DNA from: an uncultured Croceitalea sp.
GTDB taxonomy: Bacteria; Bacteroidota; Bacteroidia; Flavobacteriales; Flavobacteriaceae
Direction of reading: 5' to 3'
Assembly: GCA_937959125.1 (NCBI GenBank)
Contig: CALGQU010000167.1
Location: 1 to 61,275, forward strand
Length of the DNA: 61,275 nucleotides
The notes beneath the pieces are model-generated. The model was not told the origin of the DNA. It was given only the letters and a program-made list of their open reading frames with translations, and ran no database searches. Shown piece by piece: positions 17,901-24,438 of this stretch; within the stretch, counting starts at the first letter, position 1, and every line of letters starts with the position of its first letter. The position numbers and the translations under genes were made by a program.

Positions 17901-18072
17901 TCCTATCCTTCATTTCCCCAACGGCCTTATTCGTAAAAGTTAGGGCCAATAGATTCCTATAGTTAAGGTGGGTGTTTGGGGCCAAAATAAGCCTTAGGTA
18001 ACTCTTGGAAAGTTGGTAAGTCTTCCCAGAACCGGCAGAAGCGTTGTATATTTTAAAGGCTGATGAGGACAA
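14974..18072 (-). CDS. AddA-like UvrD-family helicase/nuclease
   Basis: A 1032-aa superfamily 1 helicase with a nuclease tail. Walker A is NASAGSGKTYQLSKS near residue 10, motif Ia is LALTFTNKAVGEMKDRIL, motif II is HYFIDEFQDTSKKQW, and motif VI is NVLYVALTRAIAGLYVF. The C-terminus carries VIDYKTGEPKEAHGNQ, the PD-(D/E)XK nuclease signature. With the AddB-like protein it should process double-strand ends for RecA recombination. It starts at a TTG (18070-18072): an in-frame stop closes the upstream sequence before any ATG. Confidence 0.9.
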   Translation of the reverse strand: MSSSAFKIYNASAGSGKTYQLSKSYLRLILAPNTHLNYRNLLALTFTNKAVGEMKDRILQNLQDFSTINPLKKTNPLFLELQKEFNYTKGELQKKASKTLKELLHNYGFFEVLTIDKFNHKIIRTFARDLKIAQNFEVELDTDSLLNEAVFRVLNKAGDDIPLTKTLIDFSLEKIDENKSWNIGFDLNQTAKILFRENHSTHLQHLQDKSIADFLRLKKTLKKRILVLQEECITISKAVLHKIVELGFGFSDFPRETLPNHFKKIAAGETNIRTLYQNKLEENLLEGKILKATVKMPADQLLPYLTDSFLKLKQLVHYIKSYKNAYGAILPLTLINEIQKEVKNLQEERNILGISDFNSIIAKEVKDQPVPFIYERLGEKYRHYFIDEFQDTSKKQWTNLIPLIGNALESIDENGETGSLLLVGDVKQAIYRWRGGEASQFLNLSTGKNNPFVVAPQIEQLGKNWRSHSAIVDFNNAFFTYVSQIFESSDFKRLFVDGNQQQKNGGSGGYVQLSFLERDKEAATDPHCQRTLDAIQSIIQHGYRYQDICILVRENKKGVLLANFLAQHNIPLISADALLLKNSPEVQFLVVLLRHLEQPMEKAYCYGILNHLCPENQNLHDFLERHLDDLHDFLAQEHGFDLERYALLPTYDLLEIAIRKFNLAADSNAYLNYFMDIVLEYGKKQSIAIFDFLEYWDLKQEGLAISAPEHLNAVNIMTVHKSKGLEFPFVIFPFANSAIDGGVKKNDLWIPVDKERFNGFGELLFRAGQELEYFSDTAANAYQEEKEKTALDAINVLYVALTRAIAGLYVFSDGEKGSKTTYASLLRAYLSQNMGEQQNSLEYSFGEMTFQPLQNETTTNEIFIPYIYTTNLAGEKNPIKLAPSLYTLKNKDAIIEGNLVHSLMAAIHTKEDINPAVSEMIRMGILTTELSDDYKNLARSIVTHEKLAHYYEKGIEAYNEKDLLDTDGGLARPDRLVIMDTSAIVIDYKTGEPKEAHGNQLHHYGSILSKMGYFVAHKIVVYTDQNITPIFV

Positions 18073-18146
18073 AGGGTTTTATTGCAAAGTACGCATTCTT
18101 ACCATCTTGTTAACATATATTTTTTAGAATTTGTTTGTTAAAACTG

Positions 18147-18154
18147 TATTTTTG
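18147..18154 (+). promoter_or_regulatory. Putative -7 promoter element (TATTTTTG) of the superoxide dismutase gene
   Basis: Exact TAnnTTTG match 36 bp before the ATG at 18190. TTTG motifs lie closer upstream than the usual -33 spacing, so only the -7 element is supported. Confidence 0.5.
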
Positions 18155-18189
18155 ATGAACACGAATAATAACTTAAAAACACTGATATT

Positions 18190-18798
18190 ATGGCTTTTGA
18201 ATTGCCCAAGTTACCATATGCATACGATGCTTTGGAACCACATATTGATGCACGTACCATGGAGATACACCATACCAAACACCATAATGGATACACCACT
18301 AAATTAAATGGTGCCATTGCGGGTACGGATATGGAAGGGAAGGGAATCCATGATATCCTTACCGGTCTGGACATGTCCAATGGGGCGGTAAGAAATAATG
18401 GTGGTGGTTTTTACAACCACGGCTTGTTTTGGGAAATAATGTCGCCAAACGGGGGAGGTACTCCATCTGGGGAGTTGGCAGATGCCATTACAAGCACATT
18501 CGGTTCTTTTGATACTTTTAAGGAACAATTTAGTGCGGCTGCGGGAACTAGGTTTGGTTCCGGTTGGGCTTGGTTATGTGTCCATAAAGGTGGAAAATTA
18601 GAGATTTGTTCTACGCCAAATCAAGATAACCCATTAATGCCGGGAATAGGATGTGAAGGTCACCCCATCTTAGGATTGGATGTTTGGGAGCACGCTTACT
18701 ATTTAAACTATCAAAATAGAAGGCCAGACTATGTAAATGCCTTTTTTAACGTCATCGATTGGGATAAGGTTGCCGGAAATTTTTCAGCAGCAAAGTAG
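18190..18798 (+). CDS. sodA: Superoxide dismutase, Mn/Fe family (Mn-type features)
   Basis: A 202-aa enzyme that dismutates superoxide in the cytoplasm. The metal ligands are His27 ([12 protein letters not shown]), His77 ([11 protein letters not shown]), Asp164 and His168 (LDVWEHAYY). GGG before the second ligand and Gln145 in NQDNPLMPG are typical of Mn-type rather than Fe-type enzymes; cambialistic use of both metals cannot be excluded. The gene is monocistronic, with a terminator 27 bp after the stop. Confidence 0.94.
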   Translation: MAFELPKLPYAYDALEPHIDARTMEIHHTKHHNGYTTKLNGAIAGTDMEGKGIHDILTGLDMSNGAVRNNGGGFYNHGLFWEIMSPNGGGTPSGELADAITSTFGSFDTFKEQFSAAAGTRFGSGWAWLCVHKGGKLEICSTPNQDNPLMPGIGCEGHPILGLDVWEHAYYLNYQNRRPDYVNAFFNVIDWDKVAGNFSAAK

Positions 18799-18824
18799 GA
18801 AAAGGTATTGACCGTAAGAATATT

Positions 18825-18853
18825 AGCGCAACCGTAAGGTTGCGCTTTTTTTG
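18825..18853 (+). terminator. Intrinsic terminator of the superoxide dismutase gene
   Basis: AGCGCAACC GTAA GGTTGCGCT followed by TTTTTT. A 9-bp GC-rich stem, 27 bp after the stop codon. Confidence 0.9.
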
Positions 18854-18878
18854 TTTTATACTCAAATGGGTACCATAG

Positions 18879-18949
18879 AAAAGGGTGGAGAAGTCTCCAC
18901 CCTTTTCGTCCCAAATCTTACCATAAACTTAACCTACTTATGCTATGGC
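18879..18949 (-). ncRNA. Candidate small RNA, array copy 1
   Basis: Copy 1 of a four-copy element. On the minus strand it begins CCATAGCATAAGTAGGTTAA, continues to ATGGTAAGATTTGGG and ends in the hairpin GGGTGGAG / CTCCACCC plus T4. Its core differs from the other copies at only one of 39 positions. A degenerate -7 motif (TAATTTAG) precedes it. The hairpin stem carries U-A where copies 2 and 3 carry C-G. Confidence 0.6.
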
Positions 18950-19073
18950 AGAACTAAATTACTGGTATTGTGGGAAATAACAAAGGAATTTTGAGAAATT
19001 TTTAGGAAATTCAAAGGGGAAAAGAGAGTGATTTTAACATTTTTGGAGGATAAATCGTTGGTATTCAAACATA

Positions 19074-19143
19074 AAGAAGGCGGAACAATGTCCGCCTTCT
19101 TTCCCCAAATCTTACCATGAACTTAACCTACTTATGCTATGGT
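19074..19143 (-). ncRNA. Candidate small RNA, array copy 2
   Basis: Same 39-nt core as its siblings, ending in the hairpin AAAGAAGGCGGA / TCCGCCTTCTTT, an intrinsic-terminator-like stem. An exact -7 promoter element TACATTTG lies at 19149-19156 on the minus strand, predicting a 5' end close to the first conserved base and an RNA of about 70 nt. It could instead be a terminator or repeat in the purF 3' region. Confidence 0.65.
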
Positions 19144-19148
19144 TCTTC

Positions 19149-19156
19149 AAATGTAA
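19149..19156 (-). promoter_or_regulatory. -7 element (TACATTTG) before array copy 2
   Basis: Exact consensus TAnnTTTG on the minus strand, identical to the ompA -7 element, about 6 bp before the conserved core. TTTT lies 19 bp upstream, a 3-of-4 match to the -33 TTTG. Confidence 0.55.
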
Positions 19157-19294
19157 GTCAACTGTTAAGGAGATAAAAAGCTTTTAGACCAAAACCAATT
19201 AAATAGGTTAAACGGACAAAGTGTCCAAAAAGGCTTTTTGACTCCAAGCGATACCATTGTATTATTTAGAAATTGTTTGGGAATGTGCAGTAAT

Positions 19295-19364
19295 AAAGAA
19301 GGCGGAACAATGTCCGCCTTCTTTCCCCAAATCTTACCATGAACTTAACCTACTTATGCTATGG
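19295..19364 (-). ncRNA. Candidate small RNA, array copy 3
   Basis: Nearly identical to copy 2 over the core, the hairpin (AAAGAAGGCGGA / TCCGCCTTCTTT) and about 60 bp of upstream sequence, including the -7 element. This indicates a recent duplication that kept the promoter. Upstream on the minus strand a small GGTTTT / AAAACC hairpin plus T5 could insulate it from readthrough. Confidence 0.65.
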
Positions 19365-19369
19365 TTCTC

Positions 19370-19377
19370 CAAATGTA
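19370..19377 (-). promoter_or_regulatory. -7 element (TACATTTG) before array copy 3
   Basis: Exact TAnnTTTG on the minus strand at the same distance from the core as in copy 2, with TTTT 19 bp upstream. Confidence 0.55.
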
Positions 19378-19518
19378 AGCCAACTGTCCAGGGGATAAAA
19401 AGGTTTTAGATTAAAACCTATTAACTGGGTTGAACTGTTCCTATTTATGAAATGAGCTATAAAAGAAAAAGAAAATACTTACGTAATAATTTTGAAGATT
19501 TGATAAATGGTATAAAAT

Positions 19519-19589
19519 AAAAAAGGTGGAGAAGTCTCCACCTTTTTTGCCCCAAATCTTACCATGAACTTAACCTACTTATGCTATGG
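19519..19589 (-). ncRNA. Candidate small RNA, array copy 4
   Basis: The copy nearest purF, with the same core and the hairpin AAAAAAGGTGGAG / CTCCACCTTTTTT, which resembles copy 1 in its paired bases. The -7 motif is degenerate (TAAATTTA), with a TTTG at about 16 bp upstream. It lies about 100 bp after the purF stop, so it might also act as the purF terminator. Confidence 0.6.
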
Positions 19590-19690
19590 CAAGTTTAAAT
19601 TTAAACTTAGTCTTGTGTACAAAGCTAAAAATACGGTAAATGGTCGTTTTCATCGTTGAAATGCAAATATTTTGCGATAAAAGGCTAGAA

Positions 19691-21589
19691 TCAATAGGCG
19701 CGCTGATTTTTGCCTTCATAGAAATTGATGAATGCTCTATTGACCACCCGATTGCCTCCAGGAGTGGGATAATCCCCCGTAAAATACCAATCCCCCAAAT
19801 TCTTGGGGCAGGCAAGATGTAAGTTCTCAATGGTTTGATATATGATCTCTACTTCTGCTCCAATATCTTTGGGGCTTAGTAATTGCGCAATTTTCCTTGA
19901 AATTTGGTCTGGGGAGAAAGGTGCATAAAAATCCTTTACATAATTCACCACTTCAGAGTCTTTGGAATTGGATTGTGCGATGCATTTTTTGTAAATATCG
20001 TCAATGATATAGGTGGTGCCCATTTCATTATGCAGGCTCTGTGCAGCTTTGAATGCTACAAAATCTTCCAGTTTGGCCATGTCAATCCCATAGCAATCCG
20101 GATAGCGTATTTGTGGGGCAGAGGAAACGACCACAATTTTTTTTGGATGCAGCCGGTCCAGCATGCGCAGGATACTTTTTTTAAGCGTAGTACCCCGTAC
20201 AATACTATCATCAATAATGACTAAATTGTCTTGGGGACCAACAGAACCATAAGATATATCATAGACATGGGTTACTAGGTCATCCCTATTGCTGTCTTGT
20301 GTGATAAACGTTCTTAACTTGGCATCCTTAATGGCTACTTTTTCTATGCGGGGCCGTACTTCCAATATTTTGTGGAGCTGTTCTTTGGTGATTTGCGGAC
20401 CCAATTCAAGAATCTGTTCACCTTTCTTTTTGTTCAAATAATTTTGGGCCTCTTTTATCATTCCAAGAAAAGAGGTTTCCGCGGTATTGGGAATGTAAGA
20501 GAAGACGGTGTCAGCTAAATTATCTGAAATGGCCTTAAGGATTTCAGGGAATACCAATTTCCCTAATTCTTTGCGTTCTTGGTAGATTTCCTTATCGCTT
20601 CCCCTAGAAAAGTAAATCCGTTCAAAAGAACAGGCTTTCCGTTCGGTAGGTGCCAAGATTTCGTCAAAAGAAACGCTTCCACTTTTCTTGATAATGATTG
20701 CTTTTCCGGGATCTAACTCCTTTACGTCCTCGTATCCAACGTTAAAGACCGTTTGTATTACGGGACGCTCAGAGGCTACAACAACAACTTCGTCATCCTT
20801 ATAATAATAAGCAGGCCTGATCCCCGCAGGATCCCGCAACAAAAAAGCATCACCATGGCCTAAAAGCCCCCCCATGGCATACCCGCCGTCCCAGTTTTTG
20901 GCTGCTTTTCGTAAAACCTTGGCTACGTTTAGGCGTTTTGCAATGATGGGTGAAGCTTCTCTCTTGGAAAAGCCTTCTTTTTTTATCTGTTTATAGATTT
21001 TTGCAACGGCATCATCCAAAAAGTGACCTATTTTTTCCATTACGGTAATGGTATCGGCCATTTCTTTAGGATGCTGACCTAGCTCAATGAGATTACCAAA
21101 TAGCTCATCAACATTGGTCATGTTAAAATTACCCGCTACAATGAGGTTACGGTGCATCCAATTGTTCTGCCGTAGAAAAGGGTGTACACTTTCTATACTG
21201 TTTTTACCAAAGGTGCCATAGCGCACATGACCTAGTAGAAGTTCCCCTATGTAAGGAATCTCTTTTTTCTGTTTGGCTACATCGTCCCATAACTGGGGCG
21301 TATCTGCAAGGGTAGCGTTTATACGATCATTGATTTGCTTAAAGATGTCCTGTATGGGTTGCTGTTCGCAAGAACGTACCCGGCTCATATAACGCTCGCC
21401 TGGGTTCATATCCAATTTTATACTGGCAAAACCGGCACCGTCCTGTCCACGGTTGTGTTGCTTTTCCATCATTAGGTACATTTTATTTACACCGTAAAAA
21501 GCGGTACCGTACTTTTCTTTGTAATATTCTAGGGGCTTTAGCAACCGTATTAATGAAATACCACACTCATGCTTTATAGCATCACTCAT
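19691..21589 (-). CDS. purF: Amidophosphoribosyltransferase
   Basis: A 632-aa enzyme for the first committed step of purine synthesis (PRPP plus glutamine to phosphoribosylamine). The nucleophile is Cys9 in KHECGISLIR, which becomes N-terminal after propeptide removal. Glutaminase motifs include GQDGAGFASIK and GELLLGHVRYGTFG; the PRPP-binding loop is NLVIIDDSIVRGTT. The length and long C-terminus are typical of the Bacteroidota form. A hairpin terminator sits only 17 bp before its ATG, so expression may depend on readthrough from the PfkB gene. Confidence 0.95.
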   Translation of the reverse strand: MSDAIKHECGISLIRLLKPLEYYKEKYGTAFYGVNKMYLMMEKQHNRGQDGAGFASIKLDMNPGERYMSRVRSCEQQPIQDIFKQINDRINATLADTPQLWDDVAKQKKEIPYIGELLLGHVRYGTFGKNSIESVHPFLRQNNWMHRNLIVAGNFNMTNVDELFGNLIELGQHPKEMADTITVMEKIGHFLDDAVAKIYKQIKKEGFSKREASPIIAKRLNVAKVLRKAAKNWDGGYAMGGLLGHGDAFLLRDPAGIRPAYYYKDDEVVVVASERPVIQTVFNVGYEDVKELDPGKAIIIKKSGSVSFDEILAPTERKACSFERIYFSRGSDKEIYQERKELGKLVFPEILKAISDNLADTVFSYIPNTAETSFLGMIKEAQNYLNKKKGEQILELGPQITKEQLHKILEVRPRIEKVAIKDAKLRTFITQDSNRDDLVTHVYDISYGSVGPQDNLVIIDDSIVRGTTLKKSILRMLDRLHPKKIVVVSSAPQIRYPDCYGIDMAKLEDFVAFKAAQSLHNEMGTTYIIDDIYKKCIAQSNSKDSEVVNYVKDFYAPFSPDQISRKIAQLLSPKDIGAEVEIIYQTIENLHLACPKNLGDWYFTGDYPTPGGNRVVNRAFINFYEGKNQRAY

Positions 21590-21600
21590 TATATAGGAAT

Positions 21601-21627
21601 AAAAAATGCCCAGAATTTTCTGGGCAT
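21601..21627 (-). terminator. Intrinsic terminator or attenuator between the PfkB gene and purF
   Basis: On the minus strand, ATGCCCAGAA / TTCTGGGCAT followed by TTTTTT. It lies 4 bp after the PfkB stop and 17 bp before the purF ATG, so there is no room for a separate promoter between them. Confidence 0.85.
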
Positions 21628-21630
21628 GGG

Positions 21631-22557
21631 TTATTGTAATTCAATATTAAATTGTGTCAAGGCCTTAAATTGATACAGCCTTTCATCTACTTCTTCTTTT
21701 TTTAACGATTGCATCCGTTCGGTCCCAAAACGTTCTACACAAAAGGAAGCCAGATTGGAACCTTGGATGACCGCATTTTTCATATTCTCAAATGAAATAT
21801 TGGTTGTACTTGCCAAATACCCGGTAAAACCACCAGCAAAGGTATCCCCAGCTCCGGTAGGGTCAAAAACCTCTTCCAAAGGGAGGGCAGGGGCAAAGAA
21901 CACTTCCTTTTTATGGAACAACAAAGCGCCGTGCTCCCCTTTTTTTATGACCACAAATTGAGGCCCCATCCCATAGATTTTCTCGGCCGCTTTGACCAAA
22001 GAATATTCTCCCGTCAATTGGCGCGCCTCTTCATCGTTTATAGTGAGTACATCAATATGCTTGATAACGTCCAACAATTCTTCCAAGGTATTGTCCATCC
22101 AAAAATTCATGGTATCCAAAACAATTAGTTTTGGTCGCTTTTCCATCTGTTGGATTACACTTAGTTGAATACCGGGATGCAAATTGCCAAGCATGACCAC
22201 ATCGGCATCCTTATATCCATTGGGTACGACCGGATTAAAATCCGCTAAGGTATTCAGTTCCGTCACCAGGGTATCGCGGGTATTCATATCATTATGGTAC
22301 TTACCGCTCCAAAAAAAAGTTTTACCCCCTTTGATCACTTCAACACCATCTAGATTAATCCCTTTATCAGCAAGTAAATCCAAGTATTCTTGTGGAAAAT
22401 CACCACCTACTACGGAGACTATGGCCGGGTCCAATTTAAACTGGCTGGCCGCCAAACCAATAAAGGTAGCCGCCCCGCCCAAGATTTTATCCGTTTTTCC
22501 AAAAGGGGACTCTATAGCATCGAAGGCCAATGAGCCCACAATTAAAAGTTTAGCCAT
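21631..22557 (-). CDS. PfkB-family carbohydrate/nucleoside kinase
   Basis: A 308-aa ribokinase-fold kinase. The N-terminal substrate region has the di-Gly motif KILGGAATFIGLAASQF, and the C-terminal motif DPTGAGDTFAGGFTGYLAS holds the catalytic aspartate and anion hole. NDEEARQLTGEYS marks the middle of the fold. The substrate cannot be read from the sequence; adenosine or another nucleoside would suit its position in front of purF, but this is inference. Confidence 0.88.
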   Translation of the reverse strand: MAKLLIVGSLAFDAIESPFGKTDKILGGAATFIGLAASQFKLDPAIVSVVGGDFPQEYLDLLADKGINLDGVEVIKGGKTFFWSGKYHNDMNTRDTLVTELNTLADFNPVVPNGYKDADVVMLGNLHPGIQLSVIQQMEKRPKLIVLDTMNFWMDNTLEELLDVIKHIDVLTINDEEARQLTGEYSLVKAAEKIYGMGPQFVVIKKGEHGALLFHKKEVFFAPALPLEEVFDPTGAGDTFAGGFTGYLASTTNISFENMKNAVIQGSNLASFCVERFGTERMQSLKKEEVDERLYQFKALTQFNIELQ

Positions 22558-22743
22558 TAAGCATAGAATTTTGCTGCAAATATACCTCTAATTCTATAAG
22601 CTTACCATACCCCTGGAATTGATTTAGAATGAATGGACGTGAACGGGTTTTACTCCGTAAATTAATTTAAACAAAGCCATGCAAAGCAATCATTATGTAA
22701 TGTGTTTGCCTGTGGATATTGCTTGTTCCACATAAAAATAGGC

Positions 22744-23379
22744 CTATTTTCGGCCAAAATCCGCAGGAATTTCGCCCCAAGCCTTGGTTTCCCATTTTAC
22801 AATGGGTGTGGTATAGCTGTTATTCTTTAACCAGGCTTCGGCACGGGCAATCAACTCAAAAACCGGTTTGTTTTTTGGGTTGGGCTTAAGATTGGTCTTA
22901 CAGGTTTTTTTTCTGACCCAGCCTATCGCTATCCTGGAATCGGAATAAATGATGCGGTCACTTTTTTGCTGTTTTAGAAAGGCCAGTCCATGTACCAGTG
23001 CCAAAAATTCCCCAATATTGTTGGTTCCCTGTTCAAAAGGCCCTTGTTTAAATAGTTTTTTTTTGGTTTTGGTATCTACGCCTTGGTATTCCATGACCCC
23101 GGGATTGCCGCTTGATGCCGCATCCACGGAAATGCTGTGCATGTTGGGTTCACCGATTTTAACAAGTTCCTCAGGACTCAGTTCCGACTTCCCTTTTTTC
23201 TTGCCCTTATACTCAAGGTAGTTGCCGTTGAACGCTTTTTTTGCTTCGGCAAAGGTAGAAAATGACTTGTACTGGGCCCCTTTTATCCCTTGTATTTGGG
23301 CCTTACAATCTTCCCAAGATTCAAAAATGCCGGGATGTTTGCCCTTCCACACCACATAAAACTTAGGTTTTTTAGCCAT
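22744..23379 (-). CDS. rnhA: Ribonuclease H with viroplasmin domain
   Basis: A 211-aa protein degrading the RNA strand of RNA-DNA hybrids. An N-terminal viroplasmin (hybrid-binding) domain covers about residues 5-52 (YVVWKGKHPGIFESWEDCK). The RNase H domain has Asp86 (SISVDAASSGNPG), Glu124 (NNIGEFLALVHGL) and Asp147 (IIYSDSRIAIGWV). The purN stop-to-start arrangement overlaps by 8 bp, so it is co-transcribed with purN. Confidence 0.9.
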   Translation of the reverse strand: MAKKPKFYVVWKGKHPGIFESWEDCKAQIQGIKGAQYKSFSTFAEAKKAFNGNYLEYKGKKKGKSELSPEELVKIGEPNMHSISVDAASSGNPGVMEYQGVDTKTKKKLFKQGPFEQGTNNIGEFLALVHGLAFLKQQKSDRIIYSDSRIAIGWVRKKTCKTNLKPNPKNKPVFELIARAEAWLKNNSYTTPIVKWETKAWGEIPADFGRK

Positions 23380-23944
23380 GGTCTTTTACTAAGGATGCAA
23401 TAACTATTGGGAAATGCTCATACTCCAGTTGGTGGACTTTTTCCGCGATTTCCAATGGGCCGTCCGTAGGTTCAAGTGCCGTTCTTGCTTGATGGATCAC
23501 GCCCCCTTCGTCATAATTTTTAGTGACGTAATGTATGGTAATGCCGGTCTCCGTTTCCCCATTATCCTTTACCGCTTGGTGTACATGGTTCCCATACATG
23601 CCCTTGCCGCCATATTTTGGTAATAAGGAAGGGTGGATATTGATTATTTTGTTTGGGAAAGCCGCTATGAGCAAGGCAGGGATCTTCCATAAAAACCCGG
23701 CGAGTACAATAAGGTCCGTATCCTGTGCCTTTAGGAAATTGATAATGGTATCAGCGCCATAAAACGCTTCCCTATTAAAGTAGATGGCCGGGACTTTTAG
23801 CCGTTTGCACCGCTCCAAGACCTTAGCTTGCTTGTTATTGGTCAACACACAACTTACCGCAACATTGGGGTCATTTTTGAAATGATGTATAATACGTTCC
23901 GCATTGGAACCGGAACCAGAAGCAAATAATACAATTTTTTTCAC
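23372..23944 (-). CDS. purN: Phosphoribosylglycinamide formyltransferase
   Basis: A 190-aa enzyme that formylates GAR with 10-formyl-THF in purine synthesis. The N-terminal loop is LFASGSGSNAERI, and the catalytic region reads IINIHPSLLPKYGGKGMYGN with GITIHYVTKNYDEGGVI, giving the Asn, His and Asp triad. It starts with GTG (23942-23944), as no better ATG lies in frame. It overlaps rnhA by 8 bp. Confidence 0.93.
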   Translation of the reverse strand: MKKIVLFASGSGSNAERIIHHFKNDPNVAVSCVLTNNKQAKVLERCKRLKVPAIYFNREAFYGADTIINFLKAQDTDLIVLAGFLWKIPALLIAAFPNKIINIHPSLLPKYGGKGMYGNHVHQAVKDNGETETGITIHYVTKNYDEGGVIHQARTALEPTDGPLEIAEKVHQLEYEHFPIVIASLVKDHG

Positions 23945-24062
23945 AGGTGGTTTTAAATCGTTCTAAGGATTTTCTTGGAAGGCTAATTTAAGGGGAAGAG
24001 GTTTAAAACGGTAATTTACAGCACATTTTATCGACAAATAGTGGATTTAATACAAAGTTTTA

Positions 24063-24070
24063 TATTTTTG
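24063..24070 (+). promoter_or_regulatory. -7 promoter element (TATTTTTG) of acpP
   Basis: Exact TAnnTTTG, 30 bp before the acpP ATG at 24101; the predicted start leaves a leader of about 24 nt. No clear -33 TTTG. Confidence 0.55.
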
Positions 24071-24100
24071 CCCCGATTAAATTTTAAAACCGATATTATT

Positions 24101-24334
24101 ATGTCAGACATTGCATCAAGAGTTAAAGCTATTATCGTTGATAAATTAGGCGTAGATGAAAATGAAGTTGTTTCTGAAGCAAGTTTTACCAACGATTTGG
24201 GTGCAGATTCATTGGACACTGTAGAACTTATCATGGAGTTTGAGAAAGAATTTGATATTCAAATTCCGGATGACCAAGCTGAGAACATTGCTACTGTAGG
24301 TCAAGCAATAAGCTATATAGAAGAAGCAAAGTAA
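24101..24334 (+). CDS. acpP: Acyl carrier protein
   Basis: A 77-aa acidic carrier protein of fatty-acid synthesis. The 4'-phosphopantetheine attachment serine is in [19 protein letters not shown] chose the ATG at 24101 ([12 protein letters not shown]), which gives the standard length; an upstream TTG at 24041 would add 20 residues that overlap the promoter. It heads the acpP-fabF-rnc cluster, with a terminator after it. Confidence 0.96.
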   Translation: MSDIASRVKAIIVDKLGVDENEVVSEASFTNDLGADSLDTVELIMEFEKEFDIQIPDDQAENIATVGQAISYIEEAK

Positions 24335-24367
24335 TTTTATGATATCTTACTAAAGATTAGTAATTAT

Positions 24368-24400
24368 CCATGCGGTAATCCTTCCGCATGGATATTTTTT
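24368..24400 (+). terminator. Intrinsic terminator between acpP and fabF
   Basis: TCCATGCGG / CCGCATGGA with a 6-nt loop, then a T8 run, 34 bp after acpP and 39 bp before fabF. It likely lowers transcription into fabF relative to acpP. Confidence 0.85.
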
Positions 24401-24438
24401 TTAATTTCAATTGGTAAATAGGTTTAAAAATTAGTTCT

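Noticed and set aside
18879-19589. The array as a set of small ORFs beginning ATGGTAAGATTTGGG (MVRFG)
   Set aside because: The frames run into the hairpins and end differently in each copy; conservation follows the RNA core and stem pairing rather than the codons.
18879-19589. The array as a CRISPR
   Set aside because: Only four units, spacing of ~200 bp, repeats with hairpins, no short unique spacers and no cas genes.
22949-23221. Plus-strand frames inside the RNase H gene
   Set aside because: Shadows of the strong RNase H coding frame with all catalytic residues.
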